NCBI RefSeq assembly: GCF_943734655.1
Contig: NC_071355.1
Coordinates: forward strand, 70,065,449 to 70,129,448
DNA: 64,000 nucleotides
From: Sabethes cyaneus
Lineage: Eukaryota > Arthropoda > Insecta > Diptera > Culicidae
Direction: 5' to 3'
The translations under genes were made by a program, and so were the position numbers. Under the pieces are notes generated by a model, which was not told the origin of the DNA, searched no databases, and saw only the letters and a program-made list of their open reading frames with translations. Within the stretch, counting starts at the first letter, position 1. Each line of letters starts with the position of its first letter. Below are positions 35,286 to 46,205 of this stretch, piece by piece.

Positions 35286-36014
35286 CAAGGATGGAGAAAG
35301 TCATTCACTCAAGTGAGCGTCACTGATTTACGATCATAAGTTGTCGAAGGCAAAAAGATTACTACCGCTAACGCTCAGCAGTGATCCAGAACTCTACTGA
35401 TTCGCTCTCGCTGTTAACTGTGCACGAACCAGTCTCGAAAGAGAAATGATTCAAAAGTGATATGAAAAAATAGTGATTGGATCAGAACCGACACAATAAC
35501 AAGACGAACGTAAGCGATGGGAATCGGTTTGAACTTGGTTCACTTACGCTCACTGATCGTTCAGTTTTAACTCAATGGTATTCACACTTCTGCTATTAAA
35601 ATATATTGTAATTATTATATGGAGAATTTCAAATATTCAAACACTTTGTAACTTATTCAGAAGTTACATAACTTATTGGAGCAAAATTAAAGCTGATTCA
35701 AATGATGATTGCAATCATTTTCGGTTCATAAACGATTGAGAAGTTGAAAAGCAAAATAAAATCGAATCAGATTCGCTCAGTGGCAAACGTTTGGTTCGCT
35801 TCGTTATGGTCAGAGTGTGAAATAAACAGAGTAGGCACGATCGCAATCATTTCAACTCATATTCAATTTGGTTCGTTTGCAACAAATGATGCAGACTGCT
35901 ATGAGAGAACGCTTGGTCTCTCTGAGTGAGCATATAAAAGTTGATGGTTGTGTGAGTTGAATCGGTGATTGAGTATCGATGACAACAATTTGATGCGATT
36001 TTTGACCATGCCTG
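35286..36014. mobile_element. Second insertion in the heptamer satellite, possibly hAT-like
   Basis: About 729 bp of non-heptamer sequence bounded by CAAGGATGG on the left and CAGGCATGG (inverted) on the right, with CTCCAGA immediately outside both ends. The short imperfect terminal repeats and the duplication suggest a diverged hAT-type element, but the 7-bp satellite period makes the duplication ambiguous. No coding region was found. Confidence 0.45.
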
Positions 36015-36378
36015 CTCCAGACTCCAGACTTCATACTTCAGACTCTATACTCTAGACTCTATACTCCAGACTCTATACTCCAGACTACAGATTTCAGATT
36101 CCACACTCCAAACTCCAGACTAAAGATACCATTCTCCATACTCCAGACTCTAGACTTCAGACTCCATAGTCCATACTCTATAATCCATACTCCATGCTTC
36201 AAGCTCCAGACTTCAAACTCCAGACTCTAGACTTCAAACTCCATACTCCATACTCCAGACTCCAGATTCCTGACTGCAGATCCCATACTCCATACTCTTT
36301 ACTCCATACTCCATACTCTAGACTCCAAACTCCAGACTCCGGACTCCAGACTCTAGGCTCCATACTTAATGCTCCATA

Positions 36379-36490
36379 TGGGAAAAACAAGACACAACAC
36401 TAAACCATAAATATTACAAGAAAACGTAAACACCTTTTCCGGTAACCGGTTTCGGGTATGATGCTACCCATCATGCGAGTGGTGGTCGCC
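36379..36490 (-). ncRNA. Hammerhead-like fragment inserted in the satellite
   Basis: Read on the minus strand, a GGGTA/TACCC stem (36466-36470 with 36455-36459) is followed by CGAAACCGGTTACCGG (36439-36454). A strong stem followed directly by GAAAC matches the second half of retroelement hammerheads. The first box reads CGCATGA instead of CUGANGA, so it is probably degenerate. The block interrupts the heptamer array and is likely a small retroelement piece. Confidence 0.35.
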
Positions 36491-36837
36491 CCATGTTCCA
36501 TGCTTCAGACTTAAGACTCCAGACTCTATACGAGACTCTATACTCCAGGGTACAGATTCCATTCTCCATACTCCAGACTCCAGACTCTAGACTCTAGACT
36601 TCAGATTTCAGTCTTCAAACTCCAAACTCCAGACTCCAGACTCCATACTCCATTCTCCACTCTCCAGACTGCAAACTCCATGCTCCAGACTCCAGACTTC
36701 ATACTTCAGACTTCCGACTTCAGACTCCATACTCTATACTACATACCCCATGCTATGTACTCCATACTTTATTCTTTATTCAAGTATCAACTGCTTTGGT
36801 TTCAGTTTCTATTGTGTGAGGAAATAAAATATGTTTT

Positions 36838-37520
36838 TACCTTCGAGTGTATGAGAGTGTGTTACGCTTGACTTTAATCGTCTGTTTCTCGTAGATGGCT
36901 AAACCGATTCGTTCACTATTACGATTATTTGGAAGGTGTTATCACCTAGTACTGTAGATCACTGTGAAATTATATTGCGGTCCGTCGTTTCGTTTAAAAG
37001 TTATTAGCAAAATGTGAAAATTACGAGACCCGATTTTCTCCGGAACCGCTCAAGCGATTTCAACCTAATATAAGGGTGCGGCAGTAATATAGTTAGTAAA
37101 GCATTCGGCTACCAACCGAAAGAACGTGGATGCGAGCTGCGCTTACTGTTGAACGACCCAACATATTGGTGGCCTATTTGTCGAAATTTTCTAGTTCACC
37201 CTGTTTATCATTCTTCGCACCAGACACTCTCACTCCCAAAAAAGCCAAAAAGAATTGTTTTTTGATTGAACTTGTAATTTGACAGTTATGTTATGAATAA
37301 TCGTGTACAACACATCAAAATTTACAATAATTCATAACGATTTTAACCAAGATAATTTATCTAGTTGTACATATTTTAACCTAAAATCAGAGATTTTAAT
37401 ACTGCAAACATATCTTCGAAATTTCATAAGAGTTGAATTTACCAGTCAAAAGTTATTTAATAAAAATTGATAAAATTAATTCAACAAAACTTTAGGGTTT
37501 GAATCAATTAGAAAGGCATT
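36838..37520 (+). repeat. Copy of a mosquito-type repeat family, split by a SINE-like insert
   Basis: The left part (36857-37073) matches 55668-55870 (shared GCTTGACTTTA, TCGTCTGTTTCTCG, ATTTTCTCCGGAACCGCTCAA). The right part (37258-37520) matches 56979-57240 (shared AACGATTTTAACCA, TACCAGTCAAAAGTTATTT). Insert 37074-37235 separates them. Confidence 0.6.
37074..37235 (+). repeat. Second tRNA-like SINE family
   Basis: Begins AGGGTGCGGCAGTAATATAG and contains a tRNA-like CGGCTACCAACCG anticodon-arm-like block with a GTGGATGCGAGCTGC B-box-like segment. Its 3' part (GACCCAACATATTGGTGGCC, TTTTCTAGTTCACC) is shared with 50821-50960. It is a SINE-like insert, not a functional tRNA. Confidence 0.45.
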
Positions 37521-38218
37521 AGGGACCGTGCAATAATTACGTAAGGCCTTTTTCCTCATTTTTGAACCCCCCCTCCCCCCTATATAAGATTTTGTAAGAT
37601 TTTGGCCAATCCCCCCTCCCCCCCGTACAAATTCTTAGTAAGATTTTTTGAAACATCAAAATTCAAGTTTTATTTAAAAAGATAGACATTGAAAGAATAT
37701 TGAAACAGTCAACAAAGTTCAAACAAGTTCATAAAAACCAAAGTTCAAACAAGTTCATAAAAAAACAAATAATATCAATTATCTATTGTAAATCCCTTAA
37801 TCCCCTCACGAACAGAACGTATTTCAGCATTGAGGTTGTCAATAAATGTTGGTGTATGCTCAGAAACTCACTAGCGTTCACTTAATTCGCATTGATCCAA
37901 TCTAAATCGTCTGAAAACGTGACCTCGTCAAGTAGTATACAAAGAACTCCTTTGCCTCTTCTAGATGACACGCGACATGGTCTTATGTTGGAATTGGCAC
38001 TGCGTTGCGTCTAATGTACAGATCTGTAATGACCGCGGTTTCCTTTGAAGCAAAATACTGACCCCACTCTGGCCACATACGGCAGGCAAGATATTTGGGA
38101 ACAGAAGAACAATATATCCCAAGAAACACTTTTGTTGTATAGTAGCTTATCAAGCACTTGTTCCATTGGTACAGCTATACATTAATTGTGTAAGCTACTT
38201 TTAAACAAAAATATTTCT

Positions 38219-38279
38219 CGTGATATCATAAGGGATTGCGGCTGCCTTGCGTGATATCATAAGGGATTGCGGCTGCCTT
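38219..38279 (+). repeat. 30-bp tandem duplication at the 5' edge of the RT fragment
   Basis: The block starting CGTGATATCATAAGGGATTG is present twice (38219-38248 and 38250-38279), one base apart. It lies exactly at the 5' truncation edge of the reverse transcriptase fragment. Confidence 0.9.
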
Positions 38280-39323
38280 TATACTGATTTGAAGGCCGCT
38301 TTTGATACCGTTAATCATAGCAAGTTGGAGAAACTTGGGTGTACCACAAGATTGTGCAGATGGTTGGAAACTTATCTTACGGATAGGCAACTCTTCGTAC
38401 AACTTGGCAACTGCCGGCCTGCCGCGTTTACAAATGCTTCTGGTGTGCCACAGGGTAGCAATTTGGGACCATTGCTATTCTGTATCTACATAAATGATGC
38501 AGCGTTACTACTCAATGAAGATGGAAGGCTTTTCTTCGCTGATGATCTGAAAATCTATCTTGAAGTCAGAAGAATCGAGGACTGCAGAATGTTGCAGAAG
38601 CTTCTGGACTTGTTAAGTGACTGGTGCGTAAGGAATCAATTGTTACTGAGTGTGGAGAAATGTTGCGTCATCAGTTTCCATCGCATTAGAAGCGCAATAG
38701 AGTTCGATTACGAAATTTCTGGATCAATATTGAATAGGGTAGAACAGGTGAAGGACCTTGGAGTATTACTTGACGAGAAACTCACCATGAAGTCCCACAT
38801 TTCTGCCATCGTTGACAAGTCCAATCGTAGTCTTGGGTTCATATTTAAGATTGCTGGTGAATTCAATGACCCGATCTGCTTCAAAGCTCTCTATTGCTCT
38901 ATTGTACGGTCAACGCTGGAATTTGCAAGCATCGTTTGGAACCCGCACGAGTTTATCTGGTCCGCCAGACTGGAAAATGTACAGCGAAAATTTGTTCGAC
39001 ATGCACTTCGTCACCTTCCGTGGAGGGATCAGCAAAACTTAACACCGTACGAAGACCGCTGTCGTCTGTTGGGTTTAAGCACGCTAAGTCGACGTAGAGA
39101 GGTTTCGCAATCGTTGTTTGGCTGCAAGCTTTTAACTGGCGAATATGATGCACCGGACATCCTATCGCAAATCGGACTCTACGCACCTTCAAGAGTCTTA
39201 CGACTCAGAATGATTCTACAGGAAGACTCCTATTCAACGCAATATGCTGCTTTACTGACCTTTTTATTTTTGACGAACCATCACGCATTTACCGCTAACG
39301 AATTCGTGCACTTGACAATGTAA
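38247..39323 (+). pseudogene. 5'-truncated non-LTR retrotransposon reverse transcriptase
   Basis: An open frame of 358 codons covers the second half of a Jockey/CR1-type reverse transcriptase and its thumb/C-terminus. Landmarks are TDLKAAFDTVNH (first catalytic Asp), SGVPQGSNLGPLLF, the FADD box (catalytic Asp pair) and LGVLLDEKL. Endonuclease, ORF1 and the N-terminal RT fingers are absent, so it cannot move on its own, although this part has no stops. The 5' junction carries a 30-bp tandem duplication. The clade is judged from motifs only. It sits inside the PIF-like element. Confidence 0.8.
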
Positions 39324-39744
39324 ATACTAACAATTAAGTAACTTTTAAGTATTCATTTAGACCCAAATTGTCGTATGAATTATACGAATAAATTATAAAT
39401 TGTAAATAATAGCATAAACCAATGACATCAGAGACTCTGGAACAAGTAGGCCAACTGCTGTTTCCTTGAGTGGACAAGGCTAAAATACTCAGCAGGTTGC
39501 TATGCATTTCCTTGCAGCATGAAAGATTTCGACACTTCACAACTTACCTCATCAATTTAAAAATTTTTGTAACAAATAACATAAGTTGCTATTAAAAATG
39601 TTACTTTTTCATAATTTTTTCGTGTGTGAAAATCTTACGTAAGAAATGATTAAGCCCCCCTCCCCCCCAAATAAGATTTTGTAAGATTTCGCGGAACCCC
39701 CCCTCCCCCCATAATGCCTTACGTAATTAGTGCACGGCCCCTTA

Positions 39745-40439
39745 CAGGAAATTAAACGAATAAGTGTATTCGCACAAGTTTTTTTTGTCTTGATTATAGT
39801 CACTTTAAAAGCTCGGGTCATTCGTGACATCTACAATTTTGAAGAATAATTATCCCGTACTGATATATTAAAGATATGCTGAAGATATGCAACATTGTAG
39901 AACACGCAAAAAAATATCACGCTAATAATTTTCGCATGGGAGTCTAAGAAGGTGAAATCTCCACAATAAGCTCTGTATATTCCTTTTACCATAAAAATAT
40001 AAAACGAAACGATTTATAAACTGAAACTCCGATAAAGGGACTATACCAAGTAAATATCAGATTTTTAATACATTGACTTACACATGTGAAATACTGTGAT
40101 CATAAATCAAGAAGCGTCATTTCAAAAGCATGTTCTGGTTTGTAAAAATCACACAAACGTACGATGATGCATTAAATTAATTTTTATATTATGCAAATGG
40201 CCGATAAACACTGTGAACTACGGACTTCCAGAACACACTTCTAAGAACTCGGCTTTATATTCGTTTGCGTTTTAGTTGGGAGTATGCAACGCACCTGCAA
40301 AACAAAGATGAGTTTAGTAGTTTATGGGTTCTAAACTGTTTTGATGATAATTACAAATTCGCTATTAAAAGCATCTAACATATACACAGGGCTGTCAATA
40401 AGCAAAACGGTTTATCTAGCCAAGCTGTGGCAACCGTAA
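39745..40439. other. No gene seen
   Basis: AT-rich sequence without recognisable features. Confidence 0.4.
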
Positions 40440-40544
40440 AGGCCCAGGCACAATGCACGGATTTTATTACGTTGCGGAAACCCCATGGAAAAACTGTCAA
40501 ATTGCCGCAAAGTAGTAAAATCCGTATGCATTGTGTCTGGGCCT
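40440..40544. mobile_element. 105-bp foldback MITE with TAA target duplication
   Basis: Flanked by TAA (40437-40439, 40545-40547). Arms of about 38 bp pair: AGGCCCAGGCACAATGCACG with AGGCCCAGACACAATGCATA (right arm inverted), continuing through GGATTTTA and GCGG. The loop is CCCATGG-containing. No coding capacity. Confidence 0.7.
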
Positions 40545-40547
40545 TAA

Positions 40548-42943
40548 ATCACAGGAAACAGTCGCGCCCTTTAACATTGTTCGTAGTTATAAGCCCAAAT
40601 TGGGAAAATCAACGAATATGCTTCCCTATTGCGGGAGCGTTACCTAGGTTACCAGCAGTGAACATGAGTAATTGGTGGATTGTAGACAGCAATCTACAGT
40701 AAAATACAATTAACTAACTTTGCTGTCATTCAAAACATACGATGTTTGTTAATCGGTGGTAGAAACATCATTCCAGCTCACGTTTCCATTTAACCGCTGC
40801 TGATTGAAAAATAGTTGACCTTTTCAATCCACCGGCTCTACTATGGTAACCAAATTCACCCAAACTGACCTTACAAACGGCAGCTGGCGCCCCCAACTGG
40901 ACTGGAAATGAAATGAATTCTCGCGAATTTCGAGAGCTTGATACATAAACCTCCATTCGTCATCAAACATTTTGATTCAAGGTAATCCCCATTGAGCCGT
41001 AAATCAGGCAACAATTATTTCGGAAGTACGGTCTCGGTGAAAGCCATAATACAAGCGAAAAAACACGATGCTAAATCTGCGACTCGGCAGAGTTTATTTC
41101 CTTTGAAATATTCCGCAAAAAAATACGGCATCATTCACAATTCAATTAGTCGGTGGAAAATTGTTTCGCTCGTTTCTTTTCCACAGAACTTCCCGTTCAT
41201 CCATCAGTCATGCAATTATGCTCGCACATTTTCCACACGCCCGATCGAGTTCACTGCCCACCGCCAGCCGCTGCGGAACGCTGTGCTGTGGCATAAAAAT
41301 TTACTGCGAATCGCAATTCAGAAAAACGCCAGCATCAGGATATTTTCCTGCTCTGTTTACGTCCATCATTCGTTTTAAAGAGCACGAATGCGAAAAAAGC
41401 GAGTCGTTCAGTCTGAAAGCCCATTGCAGCCATCAACGGTGACGGTGGATAAAGGATTAACGTTTCTGCTGTAACGCTCTGGCATAGTGGCGTATACTTG
41501 TTTCCAACTAGAATCCACACACCACCTCGGCAATCCCATTTCAATCAACTCCCACTCCATCACTACCACCATCACCTCTGTACCAGCTATTGCGAAAAAC
41601 GGAAAACACGGCCAAAGCAAACCGTACTGCGGAGCAGTATTTACCATAAAGTTTTACTGTCTCGTTCAAGCTTAGAAATACACCAGTACGAAAAGCTGGT
41701 TGGTACAAGTTTAAAACATAACCATAGCGGGAAATTGGACACCGCCTTTCACTTCCTGACTTGCAGCAATTCGATTTTCGTTTGCGGTTTCGGAAACATT
41801 AACTGCTAATTTTGAAAAACAGGTAAAACTGTTGGTCTAGTATTAGCCATTCCGCAGGAGTCGATTTATGCTAATCAAATCTTGTCCGGTAATTTTAGAT
41901 TAAATTTAATTTTAACATTGTTATGTATGATCCAATCTAATCAGACCTCAATTTGCTGGAATGTTTTCTAGACGAAATCCACTCTGAAGCCGCTTCAGCC
42001 TCGATGTGGAAAACCAGAGCGCTTTTCGTCTATGGAAGCTCCGTGAACGACGCATCAACCCCAAAACAAGGGGAACTTTTAGAACGTGAACCTGCGTTAA
42101 TATTCATGTAATTTTCTTCAAATGAAGTGCAATAAACTGCCAGTGTTACTCTCCTGCTCAAAATTCAAAAGTGCTCGAGATTTTTGTTCCGGGCACGAAC
42201 GGGACGGTAATACACGGAAGCGGAAAAATACATTAGCTTTAACCAAATCGGGGACACGCACAGCCGCGTAAAAATACATTCTCGCACACACAATTCGGCA
42301 AAGCGTCACCGCTCAAAAGCCTATTTAGCACACCCGGCTGGAAAGCGACTTGAAATGGGACGTCGCGCCGGCAGGCCTCTGGCCTTGTGCTACCACATTT
42401 CCACAAGTTAATGCCACCCGAACCGGTTTCAAATTTTGCACCAAGCGTAAGGCGGCACAAACCTTCGTCGATATTTTAGCTGGTGCCAACCCGTGAAAGT
42501 CAGCAAGAGACAAATGATAATTCCATCAAGGCTGTTGGCCTATCTAAACATTACACCACCACCACCACAGCCGCCGCACCATCCGGCATCGCAAAACCTA
42601 CAGCTACAGGATTGTTTTCATATTTCCCCGGAGAATAACAAAATTCTGAGCTGGGGATGTTTTGATAACAGCTCATCCTGTGACTGTCGGTGTCACATTT
42701 CGGATTGCTGCACGGTGGATTGGTACGACCTCTGGAGTTGACCAAAATCTGGCGGTTGGAAATAGAAATAGAAATATTGCTCTAACCATGCTTTCGTGCG
42801 TTTACCTTATACACACCCAAAATTAAAGAATCTCAATCGTTTTTTTAATATGACAAATTTGATTTGAAATCACCTTACAAATTATTTCCATCAAAACATT
42901 AATTATTTATGGACCGTTTCTTGCAAGCCTCTCCAAAAAGGCG
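40548..42943. other. Largely unique sequence, no confirmed gene
   Basis: More balanced base composition than its neighbours and no simple repeats apart from CCACCACCA at 42555. Several short frames on both strands overlap one another and show no known domains or good exon signals. It could be an intron or regulatory DNA of the downstream scaffold gene. Confidence 0.35.
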
Positions 42944-43447
42944 TAGGGGGATTAGGGGCATAATGAGCACACGGGGCGAAATGGGCACCCCTCTTTTTTA
43001 CGAAAGTACGCAATTTGTCATAAAACATGATACGCGATACACTACTGTAGGTACTATAGTATCTATTTTTCAAAACGAAGGTGATCTCTCCATTTAAAAC
43101 ACGGAGATATATTAAAAAACTTAAAGTGGTTCTCAAACGATGAAAAACTTATAATTTTGGAGCACTACCAAATAAGCTTTTACAATCGTTTAAACATTTT
43201 AATCAATTATGCGAACACTGCAACATGATGTATACATTATACCTCACATTTCACCTTCGTTAAAGTTTTGATTTTATACTGTAATTAGTGTAAAAACTCG
43301 TTTTTACTTTAACTAATTGACTAGGGGCGAGATGAGCACTTCTATGTGGGGTGAAACGAGCACACTATGTCGAATAAACTAATCTCAAATTCATCTTAGT
43401 AGGCTTGTCAATTTTCTTGCTTATCTCATCAGTGCTTGTTTATAGTG

Positions 43448-44020
43448 ATGGTGCGTACATATAAAAGGAATTCTGGAAGACAGAATTGGTCAAAAACGGC
43501 CCTTCAAGCGGCCTTGACCACTGTAAGGCGAGACGGAACATCCACGAAACAAGCCGCCAAGTACCACGGGATTCCACGGCAGACGCTAGCTCGGTATGTG
43601 AAGAGATATGAAGCAGCATTATCGGGGCCTGAAGTGTTCCAAATCGGTTCTTTTAAAACCGTTTTCACTCCAGCTGAAGAACAAGAGCTGGTGAATCATA
43701 TTTTGGAAATGGAAGTTCGATGCTACGGTATTACTACCCGTGAAATCAGAAGCCTCGCATATCAGCTGGCGGAGAAAAACGGAAAAGCACATGTGTTCAA
43801 CACCAAAATACAGTTAGCTGGCTGGGATTGGCTGCGTGGCTTCCGAAAGCGTCATCCGGAACTTTCGTTGCGTGCTCCAGAAGCAACCTCAGCGGCTCGA
43901 TTGCAAGGCTTCAATCGGGTAGCGGTCAATAATTTTTTTGATGTTTTGATCCAGACGATGGCGGAAGGCAACTTTGCTGCAAGCAGAATATTCAACGTCG
44001 ACGAAACATCCGTGCTTACC
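43448..44020 (+). CDS. pogo-type transposase, exon 1
   Basis: Encodes residues 1-191. The start is the ATG at 43448 (MVRTYKRN). An N-terminal Psq-type helix-turn-helix (about residues 12-53, around TKQAAKYHGIPRQTLARYVK) and a CENP-B-type second DNA-binding region (about 70-140, including GWDWLRGFRKRHP) are visible, then the start of the DDE domain with the first catalytic Asp in FNVDETS (D185). The exon ends at a GTAATT donor. Without splicing the frame would stop nine codons-bases later at 44027-44029, which truncates the catalytic core. Confidence 0.88.
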
Positions 44021-44083
44021 GTAATTTGAGCAATATTGTCCTAAGTTAAAGTTCGGATAAATTAGGTTTCATGTTGTTTTTAG
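44021..44083 (+). other. 63-bp intron in the pogo transposase gene
   Basis: GT at 44021, AG at 44082-44083 after a T-rich tract (TGTTGTTTTTAG). Splicing joins ...ETSVLT to VQTKRSK without loss of frame, matching the usual DET...TVQ spacing of pogo transposases. The size is typical of insect introns. Confidence 0.85.
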
Positions 44084-45313
44084 GTGCAAACGAAAAGATC
44101 CAAGGTGCTTGCTTTGAAGGGTCGGCGACAAGTCGGATCGGTAACATCTGCTGAGAGAGGGCTGTTGTCTACGGCATGCATTTGCATGTCTGCTTCCGGA
44201 TCCTTCATTCCGCCGATGATGATATTCCCTAGAGCTCGACTGACCGAGGCCCTAAAAAAGGAGCTTTTTGTTTGCAACTCGTCGGGGTGGATGACAATGA
44301 CCGAGTTTAATTCTTGGTTCGAGCATTTCCTGCACCACACACGTCCAACAGCTGGTTCTCCGGTGCTCCTTTTGCTTGATGGGCACAACTCACACACTAA
44401 AAATCTGTCCTTTCTTGAGCGAGCACGTGAATGCTTCGTGACTGTTGTGACTTTACCCCCCCACTGCAGCCACAAGCTTCAGCCGCTTGATGTGAGTTTC
44501 ATGGGACCACTGAAAACTGCTTTTTCGAAAGCAGTCGAAAATTATCTGAAAGCGAATCCTGGTAAAGTTGTTACCCTCAACGAAATCAGCGAGCTATTTG
44601 GGTTTGCATACATGCAAACGGCCAATGCAAAAACGGCCCAAAGCGGATTTAGTAAAACCGGCATTGTTCCGTTGAACAGATTCGTGTTCGAAGATAAAGA
44701 TTTTGCCCCCGCTGATGTTACAGATGTCCTCCAAGAATCTGATCCAATCTCAGACAACGCGCCCTCAAGCAGTAAAGACGATGCAACTGCCGAGTTCAAC
44801 GCTCTGGATTGTCAGCCAGGCTCTTCCCAGAACATGAACAGTTCGATTGGCAGTATTGCAAATAAAACCATTTTGACACCTGTATCGTTGCGAGCGAGCT
44901 TGCTCACGGTTTCTCCTTCTGACATCATGCCTCTACCGAAAACAAGCACCAGAAAAATCGTTTGTGGTAGAAAGAGGGAAAAGGCATGCAATATTACAGG
45001 AAGCCCTTATCGGAATAAGCTGAAGTCCTTGCAGGCTTTGAAGGATATAGGCAACCTGAAGAAAGCCAAGAAGGTGGATCAGAAATCTATTTCTAGCAAT
45101 GTTTTCGAAACCGCTAAGCGCAAACGAGGTCGACCAAAAGCAGCTAAAAACCAAGCGAAGACTACCATCATGCAAGACTCGCTTTGTGAACATTGCGGCA
45201 GCTGCTTCAGTTTGTCAGAAGACGGCCAAGATTGGTCTAAGTGTTCGAAGTGCTTCTTGTGGTTCCATGAATGCCAGGAGGATTCCCGATGCGCATCATG
45301 TGACTTCGCATAA
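44084..45313 (+). CDS. pogo-type transposase, exon 2
   Basis: Encodes residues 192-600 of a 600-aa DDE transposase that cuts and pastes the surrounding element in the nucleus. The second and third catalytic Asp are in LLLLDGHNSHTK (D290) and HKLQPLDVSF (D327), 36 residues apart. The C-terminal third is low in conservation but contains an AT-hook (KRKRGRPKAAK) and ends in a zinc-finger-like cluster: CEHC, CSKC, WFHEC and CASC within about 38 residues, similar in layout to a PHD finger. No stop or frameshift interrupts the spliced reading frame, so the protein may be functional. Exon 2 opens directly at the acceptor; the Met at 44084 would be an alternative initiator (GTG), not a real start. 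Confidence 0.88.
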   Translation: MQTKRSKVLALKGRRQVGSVTSAERGLLSTACICMSASGSFIPPMMIFPRARLTEALKKELFVCNSSGWMTMTEFNSWFEHFLHHTRPTAGSPVLLLLDGHNSHTKNLSFLERARECFVTVVTLPPHCSHKLQPLDVSFMGPLKTAFSKAVENYLKANPGKVVTLNEISELFGFAYMQTANAKTAQSGFSKTGIVPLNRFVFEDKDFAPADVTDVLQESDPISDNAPSSSKDDATAEFNALDCQPGSSQNMNSSIGSIANKTILTPVSLRASLLTVSPSDIMPLPKTSTRKIVCGRKREKACNITGSPYRNKLKSLQALKDIGNLKKAKKVDQKSISSNVFETAKRKRGRPKAAKNQAKTTIMQDSLCEHCGSCFSLSEDGQDWSKCSKCFLWFHECQEDSRCASCDFA

Positions 45314-45550
45314 GTTCAATATCTTGCTGTGTTTTGCCTTTTATTATTCTACCACTTAATTATGCCTTATTTTATTAATTTATTATGCCTAATCAAATTG
45401 ATTTGTTGAATTTGTTGACTTAATTTTTAATTTTTGAATTTGTTAGAGCTAACAGAACATGTTTTTGTTATATATTTGCTGCAGTACCAAAATATAACAA
45501 AAAGGTTTCTAGCTATTTTTACAGCTTTTTACTTCATAATACTGAAAGAA

Positions 45551-45810
<260 letters not shown>

Positions 45811-46205
45811 AATATGTGTGATGTGCTTGTTGTACTTGTATACACCTCTCAAGCAAGTGTTTATAAGGGTGCTCATTATGCCCCAGTGGGGTGCTCATTT
45901 TGCCCCACACACTGACTGATTTGTAGTTTTTGAAGCATGACTTTAACTCACATTTTTCATGATAAGGCAGTTATTTTATAACTTGCAAACAGTATGCCTT
46001 TAGTAATCGATACTTAATTCATGTTTTGCATTGATGACACTTTAAAAATTTAGTCATTTTGGATGCTTAAATCAGCTATCAAGTTAAGGTGCCCATTATG
46101 CCCCTATCACCCCTAGTATGCAAAACAAGTAACTTAAAAACTACGATTTTGACAACCCCCCTTTGTAACAATAAGTAATACTTGAAAAAATATACCCCCT
46201 CCCCC

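Larger units (their letters stand above)
31573..36780 (+). repeat. CTCCATA heptamer satellite with degenerate flanks and insertions
   Basis: A near-perfect core runs from about 31845 to 33843 (roughly 61 units, a short break at 32271-32286 reading GTACTCCAACCTCTAG, then about 222 units). On both sides the heptamer decays into CTCCAGA, CTCTAGA, TTCAGAC and similar units. Decayed patches continue at 34974-35113, 35221-35285, 36015-36378 and 36491-36780, separated by inserted elements. Long open frames on both strands (31739-34036 on +; 31778-33826 and others on -) are heptamer artefacts. A 90-bp block (33922-34014) is repeated directly at 34022-34113. Confidence 0.95.
37522..39741. mobile_element. 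PIF/Harbinger-like inverted-repeat element containing a non-LTR fragment
   Basis: The ends GGGACCGTGCAATAATTACG and GGGGCCGTGCACTAATTACG (inverted) are flanked by the 3-bp duplication TTA (37519-37521, 39742-39744). Subterminal C-rich blocks (CCCCCCCTCCCCCC) and TAAGATTTTGTAAGATTT occur at both sides in inverted orientation. A TWA-type target and G-rich ends fit PIF/Harbinger, an inference. The only coding sequence inside is a reverse transcriptase fragment that does not belong to this element class, so this is a nested arrangement. Confidence 0.6.

Noticed and set aside
40992..42745. Several 60-130-codon frames in the GC-balanced region
   Set aside because: They overlap on both strands and show no domain, paired splice signals or similarity that I recognise.
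44080..44475. 131-codon minus-strand frame
   Set aside because: Shadow of the pogo transposase exon on the other strand.
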